This document shows positions 48,201 to 60,800 of a DNA stretch of 64,000 nucleotides, piece by piece (positions within the stretch are counted from its first letter, which is position 1; every line of letters starts with the position of its first letter). Both the position numbers and the translations under genes were made by a program. Origin of the DNA: Paramacrobiotus metropolitanus (taxonomy: Eukaryota; Tardigrada; Eutardigrada; Parachela; Macrobiotidae); NCBI RefSeq assembly GCF_019649055.1, contig NW_026570289.1:620001-684000 (forward strand), given 5' to 3'. Below the pieces are notes generated by a model. It was not told the DNA's origin and made no database searches. It saw nothing but the letters and a program-made list of their open reading frames with translations.

Positions 48201-49104
48201 AGCGACCGCGTTGGAAACGTTGATCATTTTCAGATCCAGTGGAGCCGGGATGCCACCGACATCGTAGCCTTGATACAGAATCTGGTAGCCTTGAATGCGA
48301 GTGTTAAATGGTGTGGACCATCCCAACATGATGCTCTCCGTGGTTGTCATGTTTTCGCTGGTAGAAATATCAACCGGAGGAAAAGGATCTATCAAAATAG
48401 TTATTTTGGGTTCTGGAAAACTTATCGTTTTACCAGACGGGTAATCTTCAATTTTAACTGCAGTGAGAGATGAAACAAACTTACAGGTCATTGTTTCATA
48501 GGAACGCACGATATTCTGTCTGTTCTGTGACAGCTTCGCGTGGATTAAATAGTGTGTACCTGTAGCCACAAGTACAATATAATCGTAACGAAACAACACG
48601 ACACTACGTTATGCGCACCTCCAACCAAAGCTCGGACGTTAACGCGTTTCCCGGCTGAAACATCTCCGTTAACAACTGAATCATCTTTAGAAGTTGCACT
48701 GCAAAGTATTCAGCAAAATTTTACTAAGCACCAACAATCGTCCACTCACTATAGTGATTACCAATTTCCAAACACTCAGATTGCCGAAAATTGTGCAAAG
48801 TATAGTGGTACTACAAGCTCTTATGGCTAATTTTATGATGAATAATTTTATTGATATTTCGATAATACATAATTTTTCATATTTAAAGAAAGCTCACTTT
48901 TTATTGATAAAGGTAGTAAAAATTGAATCTGAGAACGTTATATCACACTTGCTTTGCCTCCAGAAATATGACTGACTCGTCTACTGTCTCCATCACAATT
49001 TCCGGCCGACCACCTACAGCCGTTATGGATACAGAAGCATCAATCGGAAAGTAGACAGGCTGTGCTGCGTCCCTTAGCGGTTTAACTGCAACTAAAGCTC
49101 CACG
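45237..49104 (-). CDS. Fibronectin type III repeat protein (partial exon model)
   Basis: Several minus-strand segments show FN3 features. About 49104-48957 has a beta-rich lead. About 48654-48608 (NVRALVGGAHN) looks like an FN3 strand G. 48457-48089 holds a full domain with SIMLGWSTPF, IQGYQILYQGYD and VTGLEPSKTYSFRMRSF. About 47790-47519 holds PSFTVEPLPGKLMLQLQRP and ATYEVRVAAV. 45679-45237 holds one and a half domains, with ELTGLIPGTIHEI and NGINFSWEP. Clear splice sites are the GTAAGA donor below 48089, GTAAGT below 47519 and acceptors before 48457, 47790 and 45679, consistently phase 1 as is usual for FN3 exons. Start, end, small exons and any membrane or catalytic domain were not resolved. 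FN3 proteins are typically extracellular adhesion or receptor proteins. Confidence 0.55.
46925..47090 (-). repeat. Dispersed repeat, inverted partner at 50235-50400
   Basis: Both copies contain TTGGCTGGCTGGTG, CTGGTG or TTGGTG, ACGCCA(T/G)ATAT, GCAGTAAGGG and GTAGTGGCCATC, about 75-80 percent identical by eye and in opposite orientations. They bracket most of the fibronectin gene. The 92-codon frame 47225-46947 lies on this repeat and is not accepted as a gene. Confidence 0.65.
47297..47347. repeat. 51-bp near-perfect hairpin
   Basis: ATGGTCGTTTAAGTGAAAGT is mirrored by ACTTTCACTTAAACGACCAT around a short GC-rich loop. TTAAACGACCATACG follows at about 47372, and ATGGTCGTTTAAGTG also occurs at 2534, so the arms are the tip of a dispersed foldback family. 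Confidence 0.8.
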
Positions 49105-50234
49105 CTGAAAACATGGGCGTTCGGGTTTGAATTTTGGGTCTACTTAAAATGGGGTTATCATTAGGACGTTGTAACAACCAGAAACTTACTGAGTAGCACA
49201 TATTTAAAAGGACAGTAACTGTAATATGAACTTGTTGCAGTCTGAAGCACAAACTTACTTCTTGTTAATTGTTGCAATAATTGTACTTACCGTTTATGGA
49301 AGCCACGGATTTCTTTGGTACAGCCAGAAAAGCACAGATGAACGGCCAAAGAATGAAAAAAAGCATTTTTGCGTTGCTTGCGTTGTAATACTGCAACAGT
49401 ACATAAATACAGCGGGGTTATCGGTATGAAGTAGCGCGAGCTGCAGATCGTTGTTCGAAAACACCAGCACAACGAAAACTCCTCCGCTTTGTTGCTGTAC
49501 CTTCATACTGCTTATAGAAACTACGTGTCATATATGTATTGCCGTACATCACTACTCGGAGCGCGACTGTGCGCCAAACATTTGCCTGGAAGCAATCGCA
49601 CGAGTTAAATTCGATCAGGAATAGAAAGTAGAAGTGCCGGCAAGCCGGATGTGTTAATATCGATCATTTCCTGGTAACATGTCTATACCAAAAATGTTAA
49701 AAACCAGTATTTGGCTTATTATGGCCAGTTTTCTCAGTAGTTTTTTTCCGGAGTGAAGTCCGTAACTGAGAACTTATTCACAGGAACCATTCGGCAAAGC
49801 TGTGCCAAAGAGAGTGATTTAATTTCCAAGAACCACATTCTACTAATAAAATTACAGTACCGCGGAGTACTGTTCCGCAAAATTACAGCAGCGTACCGCT
49901 TTTCCAAGTCTATTTAGTACCTATATTTAGGCAATAGCTAATTGATTACCATGGCTTTAGTATTGTTTTACGCTTAGTGTCGCTTTTTTCAATATCATAT
50001 GTATTTTATTGTACGAGTATCGCTAGAGTATCCTGCTGCAAGGCAATCTATTAAGTACGTTCTTTACGTATAACACACTACAGGGAGAGCAAGAATACCG
50101 CAAACACTACAGGGAGAGCGAGAATTGAACGCCGTATTCTCATTGCATTCAAAGCAAGCAACGAACATTACAAATTTACGGGTTACGCTTGAATCCGTAC
50201 TGTGAGCGATATGCAATACGACTCACGAGTAACA
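49105..50234. other. Spacer between the fibronectin gene and peptidase gene C, nothing recognised
   Basis: Only short frames. It may hold the 5' end of the fibronectin gene, which I could not identify. Confidence 0.45.
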
Positions 50235-50400
50235 CGCAGTTGGCTGGCTGGTGCCTTGGTGTACGCCAGATATTTTATTAAGAACTGTGTGGTGGAAGTT
50301 AAGTTAGAAAACGATCGTTGCAGTAAGGGCTAATTTCACTGCGGTGCGCCCTTACACATTGCGGTAAACTTAGTGTAGTGGCCATCATTCAAGCGCCACC
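50235..50400 (+). repeat. Dispersed repeat, inverted partner at 46925-47090
   Basis: Shares TTGGCTGGCTGGTG and later blocks with the partner; see that entry. It lies 3' of peptidase gene C. Confidence 0.65.
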
Positions 50401-50844
50401 GTCGCGCTGATATCGTCCACCTCTACCTTTACATTTTCAATTGTCGCTAGGCTTGTATGTAGTATACCACTGAAGTGCACATGCTTGCTTGCACTTCGTA
50501 TTTGGCAAGATGTTTCACAACCATTTCGGATCAAGGAACTTCTGAAAAAAAGAACCTTTAATGGTTATCAATTCTATATTTATTAAACAGAGTTAATGAA
50601 TACTGTAGTGAGTGGTAAACGCGCTTGTTATTGCTAATTTCGATACTGTAACCAAATCGCAGTTCAGTTACCGTGAATTCTGAGCTAATAAGATCTATTG
50701 TTGGTATGTACCTGCAATGGTTTCTACATGATTAGCAGCATTTTCCGGTTTAAATGATTTTCTGATTTTATCACTTGTCACCTTAGCACACTAACAAGAA
50801 TTTTTTTACTAAAATTGAAACCATTTCCAAAGATAAAACCTTAT

Positions 50845-53800
50845 CTACCACGCCTTATCCCGTGGGTTCATCGGGGATCCAAGGGGACAGTTGTAAGACG
50901 CACTAAAATCCGCGCTATTCATGTACGGTCCCATCACACGGAATCGGAACGGTGCGTGCGTTGCGTCGGCAAATTCTTGATGACGGATGCACCATGTCTA
51001 GAAACAACTCCCTCTCTAGCTGTGCCCGATTCTAAGCATTAACAAATGTCACCTGAGCTCCTATTAACCAGAACAGTTGCTCCTCGTTTAATGCTTCTAA
51101 GCCCGGCAGTTTGATGCGGTATCCCGTGTGTTGCATAAAATTATGGAATGCCTGCAGAAAAATCATCCTTTGCGTACCATACACTACTGATGAAAATACT
51201 AAAAATGAAAACCAAGTAAGCAGCGCGGTATCCGCCATTGTCGGCAGTGTTCTCGATGAGAGTTTCTCGGCTATCGACGCTGTCGTTCTTCCTGCTGATA
51301 TTGTTGTAGAAATCTACCAATGTGAACTTTCGAGCGTTGTAATTGTTGTGTGTTGCATTCGTCCACCAGTTAAACAGTTTGCCGTCTTTCCCGTATTCTT
51401 TCCCTGAACAAGACATGCGTAATTATGTATTTAGAATACATATTTTTCTCTAGAGAAATCCATACTTGCCTATCTAAAACATGGGTAAATTCGTGGCCAA
51501 TTACAAAACCCAAACGTGCGTAGTTAAAAATGTCCAAGTTGCTTGCGTAGAACATGGGTGGCTGTAATGCGGCTTGCGGAATAACTGCAAACCCGGCCAG
51601 CGATCTCTGTTAGGTGCTCACGAAATAACTTTCGACGCACAAAGCAGCATTGATTAATAATAAATGGAAAATCAGAAAGCAAAAAAATCTAAAGCAAATG
51701 AGCGATATGCACATACTATGTACATAGAGAAAAACGTAAAAATACTTTCTTCAAAAAACAAAATAAATAGTGTCAGCAAAATTCGTTAATGACAAATTCG
51801 GTACATAAGCCTTCCACAAATCGACCAGGAACAACCGCAGAAAAAATTACTTTATTAAAAGCAATGTTACAAATTTACAAGGTGGCCAGATACCAATGTA
51901 ATTGCTGTCCGAGTACAACCTGGCGGATACCGTGGTCAGATCGGCCGATCGAAAAGGATCACTACGAACGTTGGTGCGGGAGAGTTTTTGCAGGTTTATC
52001 CAACTGTTGCTTTGATCGATTGTTCGCAGTGTGTCGTAGAACGAGGTTTTCACTTGAACCTGCAGATATGATAGGATTTGTTTCAATGCATTTCAGCGCA
52101 GTCAGCCACTAGCCACTTTGATTAAGTCAAACCAGCCAGCTTTGAGTCGGATCTAAGAGACGATCCCGTTTTACCCGGTCAGCCACTACATCTGTCTACA
52201 GAAATTTGTTTGGGGAAAAATTGATATGTGTTACAGTGTACTGATCTGTGGATGGGAAAATTGTGTGTATGAAAGTCGTATCCCCTGGGACGAATCTGTC
52301 CTCCATGGACTTTTATGCGAAAAGAGGACGCTTTACACGGATTCCTCATCGAACGAGGTGATTCGGAGAAGCCTGGTCAGCGCTATTACGCCTGTGGTGC
52401 TCGAACCGCAAGGGACCAATGACGTAGATGACCGGCGATGGAGTACACAGATATACGACGACGATTGGCTTGGGAAGTAACATGCGTGGACACTGTTGCC
52501 GTCATCAGTAGCACTACCAAGGCCTGATACGCAGCCAAGAAAACAGAAGAAGGAAAGCGCCGGAAGTACATATGAATACTTAGCCAATAGAGTACGATTT
52601 TGTTCCTTTGCTTTTGAGACTATCGGTGCCACACGCCGTCTTGGCCCTTGGGCATGGCACAATTTCTTCAGCCCTCATGATTACCGCCAGCCTGCTACTC
52701 TACATCGCAGCGTTGGTAAATGCAATTTTAGCGGACGATGACAAGCTTTTGTACGCCTCTGTACAGCATCGAAAACTATAGCGATAGCGTGACATTATTA
52801 CTGCTTTTGAAGCTCATATCTAAACAAAGATCATACTAAGGGGATACAGTACTTTTTTAGCATGCAATACTCCACCACTCAAAGCTTTTTCGACCGCCAA
52901 GATGTTTTGGTTAGCAGTCGCACTGGTAAATTTCATAGTAAATTGGTAATTATACCTTTTTATATTCGGCTCATAATTATGTCGCCGTCCAAGCCAATAT
53001 AATGCCCAGTCAGGGCAGTACAGAGTATGTGGGAAAAGTAACAGAGGCAAGCTTGAGCCATAGCGCGAAATACTTCTCATGTACAGCCGTGACTCCGTTT
53101 TGAGATGGCCTTGTAACAACACGAATACCGAGGTGACCTTAGCTTACTGTTTTGCAATATTCTGACATTAGAAACCTTTTTTTAAGGCTTGGCAATGCGT
53201 CAAGAATAACTTGCCTTTGTGTAGAGGTCATCGAGGAGTTTCCAGTTGTCCATGAACCCTTGGGGATAACCTACGTTCCGCAGCGTATGATTTAGCTTAT
53301 CCATGGCGGCTTCTTGCGTTGCCCGGTCCATCCAGGCCGTTTTAAGGAGGACGGCGTCGCGAACCGCGGAGGCAATTTCGGATGTAAGCACTTCTGCCTG
53401 TTGCACGCAAATAGCGTTAATTAATTCGGCTTTCTGGCTTTTAGCTAGGATGCCACATTTCACAGAAATCATAACCTGAGAAATTTAATTTCGTAATAAA
53501 ATCGATTCGCGGTTGACCTTTTGGATGGCTTCAGACGGTATGTATGTTCTGAAAAACATTCCCGAGACAGCCAAAGGCATGGCTGCCTTAACAAGTCCCG
53601 CGCAGGTGCCCGTCCCTCGATATATAAGGTGATAGTGATAGACGGCGATCCACCACAACCAATCAGCAATTGTCACCAGTCCCGCATCCCCGTCCCGTTC
53701 CAGCTGCGCCATCGTTCGATCCAGTTTGAGGAGATACTGTAAAATCGGGATTGCGAACTGCGTTGCGGATGTGGCTCGAAATTTCACCGAAGATGCTTCC

Positions 53801-56800
53801 AGCATGGCGTTGAAAAGAGTTAAAAAGCTTGTAATAAATCGCGAACGGTATGGCCGTCTACTAAGATCACCAAACGTAGAGCCCCTCAGAAAGTCCACAG
53901 GATCTGTTGGCATCTAAATAATCAAAAATTCTAAAACTTTTAGAAAATAAAGCAAACAAGCAACCAGTGAAAGCTGATGAAACGAAAGAATAAGATAACC
54001 GAAAAAAGCAGAATGTCAGCTGAAATAATAAAGAAAACCGAAAGAAAATAAAAAGTTGTAAAAAATTGAAATCAGACGAGAAATTCAATGAAGAAAACAA
54101 ACAAATGTACGAAAAAATAGGAAAACAATTAATAAATATATTTTTGAAATGTTACTGCAAAAGGGAATCAGGAACAGCAATCAGACTACGTCGTTAACAA
54201 TAGGTCCCAGACAAACGGCGGATGAAAAAGCAGTTTTGGAATAGAGATCCTACCGTCGCCAGCATAACATCTAATTCGAGGGCTTTCTCCAATCGCTTTT
54301 CAACCGCAGACCACTGGACACTTGTATTGGCTTTTTTCAGCAATCGATGCACGATCGGCGCCCACTTGCTTATCAACTGCGCAGTTGCATTGCGTGGAGT
54401 GGTGACCACTGCCTCCAGTCCCCAGTGGACCCAAAGGCGACCAGGCATGTTAAAGAACACGATATTTTCGTTGCTAGAAAATTCGTTTGTATTCACGTAA
54501 AGATCGCTAAAGGTCCCAATGTCGTTCTGTTGCAGGCGGACGAGAGCTTCGTCCAGACGAAACGTGGACACGTTGGGATATTCTTTTAATAACGACCATC
54601 CTCCTAACAAGTCGTCAACAGCGCTAAGGAGAGTACGGTCGTCGAATGGTCGCTCTGTTGACAGAAACAGATAATAGTCGACACAGAAAACGCGTTTTTG
54701 CATTATTTAAGGGCTTTTGCTCGAATTAAATGTAAACCAATGAGTGCTTTAACTTTCAAGTGCAGGGCTTTGAATACCATGCTTTTGGTTGATGCACTGG
54801 TTGTATATGTCCCTTGCTTTTTTTTCCGTGGGATTGGTGTAGTTACCACTGTCGAATAGTTCTAAATAAAGTAAAAGTCCCTTCAAAATAAAAGCATGAT
54901 TTGCTGTACTTTGCTATACACAATCCTTGGTGCTACAAATAGGGCTAGCTAGAAGTACATCAGTAATATCGAACTGTTTTACACGTAGTAAAACTACTTA
55001 CATATAACGTTTAATGGCAGCCTCGCGCAAATTCTCGCAAGAAGGGCGAAGGCGACGAGTCATTTTGCTAGCAATATGCTTAAAAAATATTTCTTGTGGG
55101 TTCGTGCCTTTATACCATGCTCGGTAAGAGCTTGGGTTAGCGAGAAAGGAGAATTAAAATACAATGCGATACGAGTGTGACCGGCAATAATGTCCCCCAT
55201 TCCGGACACTTGTAATTTTTTTTTGCAATAAAGTTGTTACGTGCTTTTTCTAAGGTGGAATACGCGGATGTAAAGTAGCTTTATTGATAGAAATAAGCCA
55301 GATGTTATTAGCTAGTTGAGCCTGATGTAAAGCTAAAGAAAGATACAGTAGCAAGCCGGTTTTATACCGAGCTGCTGGTAAGAAACTGTATAAATAGAAC
55401 ATTGTAGGTGGAACTAAAGTAAGTGTAACAGAAGTACATAAAAGGATACAGTACATATAAGGAGATAGTAATTATAGATATAGTGTACGTATAGTACTTA
55501 TGTAATGTACTCGTAACATTCCCTCCTTAAAACAAAATCGTCCTCGATTTTAATTAGTAATAAAAGATCAAGAATAAAAAGAAAGGTAAAAATTAATGCT
55601 GAATACGTGGGAGTCCATTGCGTTGTAGGCGGACTTCGGTTAGGGCAAGAGTTCTGATCCGGTATAACGGGTGGTCCAATTTTGGCTTCTGTTTCATGGT
55701 TTCTCACTGTTCAGGTTCCATCCTGGTTTTCTTGATAAGTTCGGGCGAAATTTTCATTTGCTCTTTGGATCGCCTCAGGGGAATAACGTGCGGCGATTGG
55801 GCGAACCAGTCGTGCTGGCAGTATTAACGTTAATACGTGGTGAATGAACACATGCTGATAAGTCGTCATTCGAGACGCGTTGGTAAAACCACATTCGCAA
55901 CAATTAAAAATGGTATTGAACTGTTCGACGTTCAGAGTGTCGATATCGTGACAAATTGTTATGTCTCGGCTTTCGATGCACAGATTTAGATGAATATATT
56001 CGTAATTAGCAGTGCAGTAGATCAAAGGCGGGCTATCCAAATTAACTGGCGGCATGTTAGAAAATAAACCGAAAAAATGAAAACAGATATTATTTTATCG
56101 GTATATTTACCGAGCGAATTTAAACTTTCGTATGTTAAATTGAAAAGGTTATAACAGTACTGTGCTGTCATGCGCGCTAAAATCAAAACGGAAAAAGTAA
56201 ACGAGCTCAAACTTGTTGACTTGAAAAGATTTAAATACTAGCAGCATCAGGAAATTGTGCTATAATTTACGCGTATAAGGGTGCACTAGTGAATGCAACT
56301 TTGACTGACGGTGCACTGTTGGCAATTGCTTTAAAATCTCTCAAAATTTGTGGATTGGCCAGATAAATATATATCAAATCTGATTTTAAAGGAAAGAGAG
56401 AAATTTTTTCAGAATGTTTTCAGAAGGAGGATCGCTTAACTTCGTACGACTCTAACGCACGTTACAGCTTCAGAGAATGAGGATGCCGGTTACCATATAA
56501 GGAAGCGTTTCGATCAGTATTACAGGAGGCATATACACAGGCACAGTGGTCCCACGCACTGCGCTGAGCATAAAGGGACGGCCTCAAATAAACTGAATTC
56601 AGAGATGATGTGATGCGGCGGCATATAAGAGCAGAGAGCGCAAGGGAATAAAGAGCAAGATAGTAACAGACTGACAGCCTTCACGTATAGTGGATACTGC
56701 TTCACTTGGACTGCGCGAGCGATCTGTTTTTAATATTCATCTTCGTCGACGGATTACAAACTTCAATCAGTCAGCACCGCTTTGGCCAGTATAGTATAGT

Positions 56801-59800
56801 AAATTTTAAAAGACGTCGTACTGATGCGCAGAATTTATAGAGGAACGTTTCAAATGCAATATGCGGTTGGCTCGGTACCGGTAAGAAATATTTTTATTGA
56901 CAATAATAAGTAAATAAACTGCAGTGCGGTATAGGAGACCGATAGCTGCTTGGGATAGCAATTGCTAAAGACATAAGGAAAATATTTATAAATAATTTTT
57001 CGTATAGAAAAACGTATGCGGCATATCTGCCTCTTAAGTACAGAGACAATGCTGTACTATTACTGTAATAAAATTTAAAGTAAATTATGCATGCTGTGCT
57101 GACAAAAACAGATAATAAGAAATGGAAGAAATACAGATCACTTCAACAGTACTTGGAAAGAACGTAAGGAAAACGATATCAAAGAACTCGACGATCGATA
57201 ATCATATTCGAAGCGATAATAATAATGTTAATTAATTTGGTCTCGTAAATTCCAATTAAAGACGGTAGATATGGTATTTACGAGTGTTTACTCGCTTCTC
57301 ATGCTGCCTCTTCCTCCTTGCGGAATATTGATGTTGCGCATTAACAGAAATTAGGAATAAATCGAATGAATTATAGTAGCTGCACAACGGTTTAATTAAT
57401 TATCGAAAAATTGCAGATGTTAATAAAATAAGATAAACACGGTGCACAGAATTCCGTAATACAAAATGTGATTTACGGACGATGTAACGAGGTTCGAATA
57501 AATTATTTTAGTGCTGCAGATAACGCAAAGAAAGTAAAGGAAAGATAGCGAATAATGATTTGCCATATTTAGGCAGCAGTAATTTCTTTTTGAACAAAGG
57601 TGAAGAACATAATAATGCTGCTAATATTTTTTTTTTTAAAGAGATTTTTTGTTAGACAGAATTTCCCAGCATTAAAAACCCTTGCGATATTTACCAAGGA
57701 CACGGTTGCACGCAGTATATTAGAATCATCCTGGGTGGCGGCATACAGCACAAGCATACGCTGAAATTATACAAAGAATGCCGGATTTACGCAATATGTG
57801 ATCCTTTCTCCTCCCTGGTATCGATAAACTCATCGGTGAAATAAAGGTCATAGGGATACACTGATAAACGAAATAACAGCTCTTCACAGTATAGAACTTT
57901 AGGAAAGGTCAGGGGCATAAAATGAATTAATTAATATAGGTGGAAAAATAAAGGTCATGGGCACTCGTGTTAGTTAGGCAAAATAACCAACAAAACCTGG
58001 AGCCACCAAGTTGTTACGTGCTTTTTCTAAGGTGGAATACGCGGATGTAAAGTAGCTTTATTGATAGAAATAAGCCAGATGTTATTAGCTAGTTGAGCCT
58101 GATGTAAAGCTAAAGAAAGATACAGTAGCAAGCCGGTTTTATACCGAGCTGCTGGTAAGAAACTGTATAAATAGAACATTGTAGGTGGAACTAAAGTAAG
58201 TGTAACAGAAGTACATAAAAGGATACAGTACATATAAGGAGATAGTAATTATAGATATAGTGTACGTATAGTACTTATGTAATGTACTCGTAACAAAGTC
58301 CATCCCGGCATTTATGTCCTTTCGGCGACTGATGTCCCTCAATTTGTGAGACTGATAAAGCTGAGGTAACGCTGGTACCAGTTTTCAAAAGTCACCGACT
58401 GACCTGAAAATCAGCTTTTCGTTGTAGTCCTCCATGTCACCACTCTGACAAAAGGGTTACCGTTTTGGAGATGGCGGCAGAGGGGACACGGCAAAAATGT
58501 CCCTGGGGACATTTTTGTCGGTCACATACGAGGATCTAACGGTCGGTGATGATTTTATAATTCTTTTTGTGTCAATGTGGTTTGAAAACTTTAAAACCAC
58601 AGCGAGAAAAGGCTCTACTTAAATCTAGATTCAAATTTCGCGGAGTCCACTCAAGTACTTCGAATGGAAGTAAATTTTTCTTGACATTTTTGATTATCTT
58701 GACAACACTGATGGAATGACCTCGATGTTGAACTACAGCAAAGAGCAAGGCGCGGAGCCCTCTTCGCGCAAGGCGCGAAGTAGATACATAATTGTTTTAA
58801 AGGAGTCAAAGATTTTAGCAAGTATTATAAATTTCAATGGAATTTTCTTTTCGCAGAGCCAACAAAATTTTTTGGATGGGTTACCAGCTTTTTATTTCTG
58901 CGCATTTGGGTTGCTCAAAACGCACGACACCGGTTTAAACTATGTACAGTGGAACCTCCTACTCTGAACACCCCCGAACGCTGAACACCTCCGAATCTTG
59001 AACAGCTTTTTTCGTACCGGCGCTTCTCGTAATGTATAACATTAGGGGGGACCTCTGAACCCTGAACACCTCTGAACTCTGAACCGTGAACACTCTGTTA
59101 CGTACCGTAGTGTGTCTTCTTAGTAAATTAGACCTCCACGACTTGAACAGAGCAGTTCAGCAAAACATCCGGAAGATCAAGCGCTCATGGAGTTTAAGTA
59201 TTATTAATCGTAACTATTCGTCTGCCGTTTAGTATTTTACTTTGTGGACAAATTTTTAGTTTTTATATGAACAGCACGGCAAAAAACACGTCGCGGACAA
59301 GATAACCGCTCCTTATTCTGATAAGAAAAAGTATATTCTCGATCATTTTCGGCCGACGAATATTAAAATTTATCTTTTTAATTCTAATTGTCGTTTTTAA
59401 CCTGTTGTCTTAAGCTGTATCGAACTGATCATCAAAACATGATACAAATAGTACATTATAGATTGCTACTATATTATATCTATAACTGATATAAAGCTAG
59501 GGGGCCCCCTAAGAAGGTCTCCGCCCCTAGGGGCAGTACCTCCGAATCATGAACACCTCTGAACCCTGAACAAGAGACTGCGTACCGAGAGTGTTCAGGG
59601 TCGGGAGGTTCCACTGTACACAAAATATGTAATAATGCACACTTATTTAGACAATGGATGGAATGCGTATAGAGTGAGAGCCAGGCTGTAATCTCTGGTG
59701 GGAATTATACATGTGATACATAATTTTTGTTGTTGATTTTTTACGAAACCGGTTAGCAATGTGCCAGGTTTAAAAGGCAGCATGCAAAATAATTTTATTG

Positions 59801-60340
59801 CTGACGCTTACTGAATATCTGTCACTGGCAATTATTGCTGACAGACTGTCAGCAATAATTGCCGCACGTTCTCTGTACCTTGAATTTGTTTGGAAATCTT
59901 TGGAATGATTACGGCGTTTGCCAGACCATTGCTGCTATTCCACCGGTTGCATGCGTAGGCGTAAAAATCCACGCACGGATCAACGGTTTCATCCATACTG
60001 GAGACAATTTCACGGGCTAAGAAAAACACTAACTCATTAAAATCGCAAAACTGGCTTAACATCGTCGTATCGCAAAACTGACTTAACAGTTACAACAGTC
60101 AAGATGCAATTTTCTTCGGAAATTTAATGTAACTATCTGCTACGTAGAAAGCTACATATTTCCGTGCTCTTCTTTCCGGACAGAGTTTTTGTAGTTGATA
60201 TTCAGTTGGCAGCCGTGATACATACCAACTTGATGGCACAGATCCGTCGTGCAAACGGGAGTAAATATCTGCTGCCCTCCGGTAGCCTGTATTATAACAG
60301 CAGCAGTGACCAGAAGTGCAACCACAACTAAAAGTAACAT
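50845..60340 (-). CDS. M13 neprilysin-like zinc metallopeptidase, gene C (11 exons, probable frame break)
   Basis: Secreted-type M13 peptidase on the minus strand. Exons from 5' to 3': 60340-60226, 60016-59879, 54861-54778, 54654-54254, 53913-53518, 53397-53215, 52059-51894, 51584-51470, 51403-51213, 51151-51053, 50997-50845. The start MLLLVVVALLVTAAVI is a signal peptide; an in-frame Met 15 codons upstream exists, but GCGCGCG before ATG is shared with gene A and favours this one. PCVDFYAYAC, HEFTH, ENTADNGG and GSPMNP are present. Exon 8 is five bases shorter than in A, B and D just before its donor, which breaks the frame unless splicing differs. Introns 6 (AAG|gcaagt) and 8 seem to use GC donors. 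Intron 2 is about 5 kb and holds three mobile insertions. Working or recently dead is undecided. Confidence 0.8.
55235..55518 (-). repeat. 3' LTR
   Basis: 284 bp, TG...CA ends, identical by eye to 58012-58295; the polypurine tract abuts it on the element's internal side. Confidence 0.9.
58012..58295 (-). repeat. 5' LTR
   Basis: 284 bp, TG...CA ends; on the minus strand it is followed at once by ACT and a TGGTGGCTCC primer-binding-like stretch. Confidence 0.9.
58947..59616. mobile_element. pogo/Tigger-like MITE in intron 2 of gene C
   Basis: The ends CAGTGGAACCTCC and GGAGGTTCCACTG are flanked by TA (58945-58946 and 59617-59618). CAGTGGAACCTCC-type tips are characteristic of pogo-group Tc1/mariner elements. 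CTCTGAAC and GAACACCTC(C/T)GAA words repeat near both ends. No transposase frame is present in 670 bp. Confidence 0.85.
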
Positions 60341-60604
60341 CGCGCGCTTATGTCCGGCTTCCGCTAATAGGTAATTGACTTCCAAAACAAAATGCGTTAC
60401 TCTGAAGCTCGTTTGCCATCAACGAAACTAAGTATTTTGTATAAAAGAAAGAAACAGTCCTCGATAAATCCGCTGCAATCTGAAAAACCAGCACAGCTGC
60501 TCGAGACGAATTTTCCGGAGAATATAACGGTTTCAATGGCCGGTACTGAAATTACAAAGCACTCTTTTGCAGCCCAAGGCGATGATTATTAAGTTGGTTA
60601 GAGT

Positions 60605-60745
60605 CTCTGAATAAAACGCGCCGTTTGTATAAAATATGACTAGCGGCAAATCCGGGAAATTATTACTTATGTAATTCGACAAACCGTTACCGTTAAAGAT
60701 TTAGCATGCATGAGACTGTATAATATTATGTTTAAGTAATATTTC
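60605..60745 (-). promoter_or_regulatory. Conserved upstream block of peptidase gene C
   Basis: Minus-strand match to 8289-8430 upstream of gene A; CGGATTTGCCGCTAG is exact at 60654-60640. See the gene A entry for the shared blocks and spacing. Candidate promoter or leader control sequence. Confidence 0.6.
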
Positions 60746-60800
60746 GGGAATTAAATGGCGGAGCTGATTAATTTCGGGAAAATGGCGACTAGTTTTTGAA

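Larger units (their letters stand above)
55235..58295 (-). mobile_element. Young LTR retrotransposon, short internal region, minus orientation
   Basis: Two 284-bp LTRs (55235-55518 and 58012-58295) bound by TGTTACG...CGTAACA look identical by eye. AAGT flanks the insertion on both sides. Orientation is minus: TATAAA and AATAAA-like signals in the LTR, a primer-binding-like TGGTGGCTCCAGG after the 58012 LTR and a purine tract AAGGAGGGAA before the 55518 LTR all read on that strand. The internal part is about 2.5 kb and shows no recognisable gag or pol, so it looks non-autonomous. A minus-strand open stretch at 55711-56055 has C2H2-finger-like spacing. The family is not assignable. Identical LTRs imply a recent insertion. 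Confidence 0.85.
55176..58526. mobile_element. Short relative of the 42-bp-array element, split by an LTR element
   Basis: Ends are TGTGACCGGC on the left and GGTCACA on the right, flanked by TACGAG on both sides (55170-55175, 58527-58532). Without the nested insertion about 286 bp remain. The right part aligns with the terminal repeat of 34660-38354 (CTGACCTGAAAATCAGCTTT, ACACGGCAAAAATGTCC). The left tip reads directly as one copy of the 42-bp unit (CCGGCAATAATGTCCCCCAT). It lies in intron 2 of gene C. Confidence 0.85.

Noticed and set aside
60341-60385. Upstream in-frame Met as the start of gene C
   Set aside because: It would put charged residues before the signal peptide, and the later ATG shares its GCGCGCG context with gene A.
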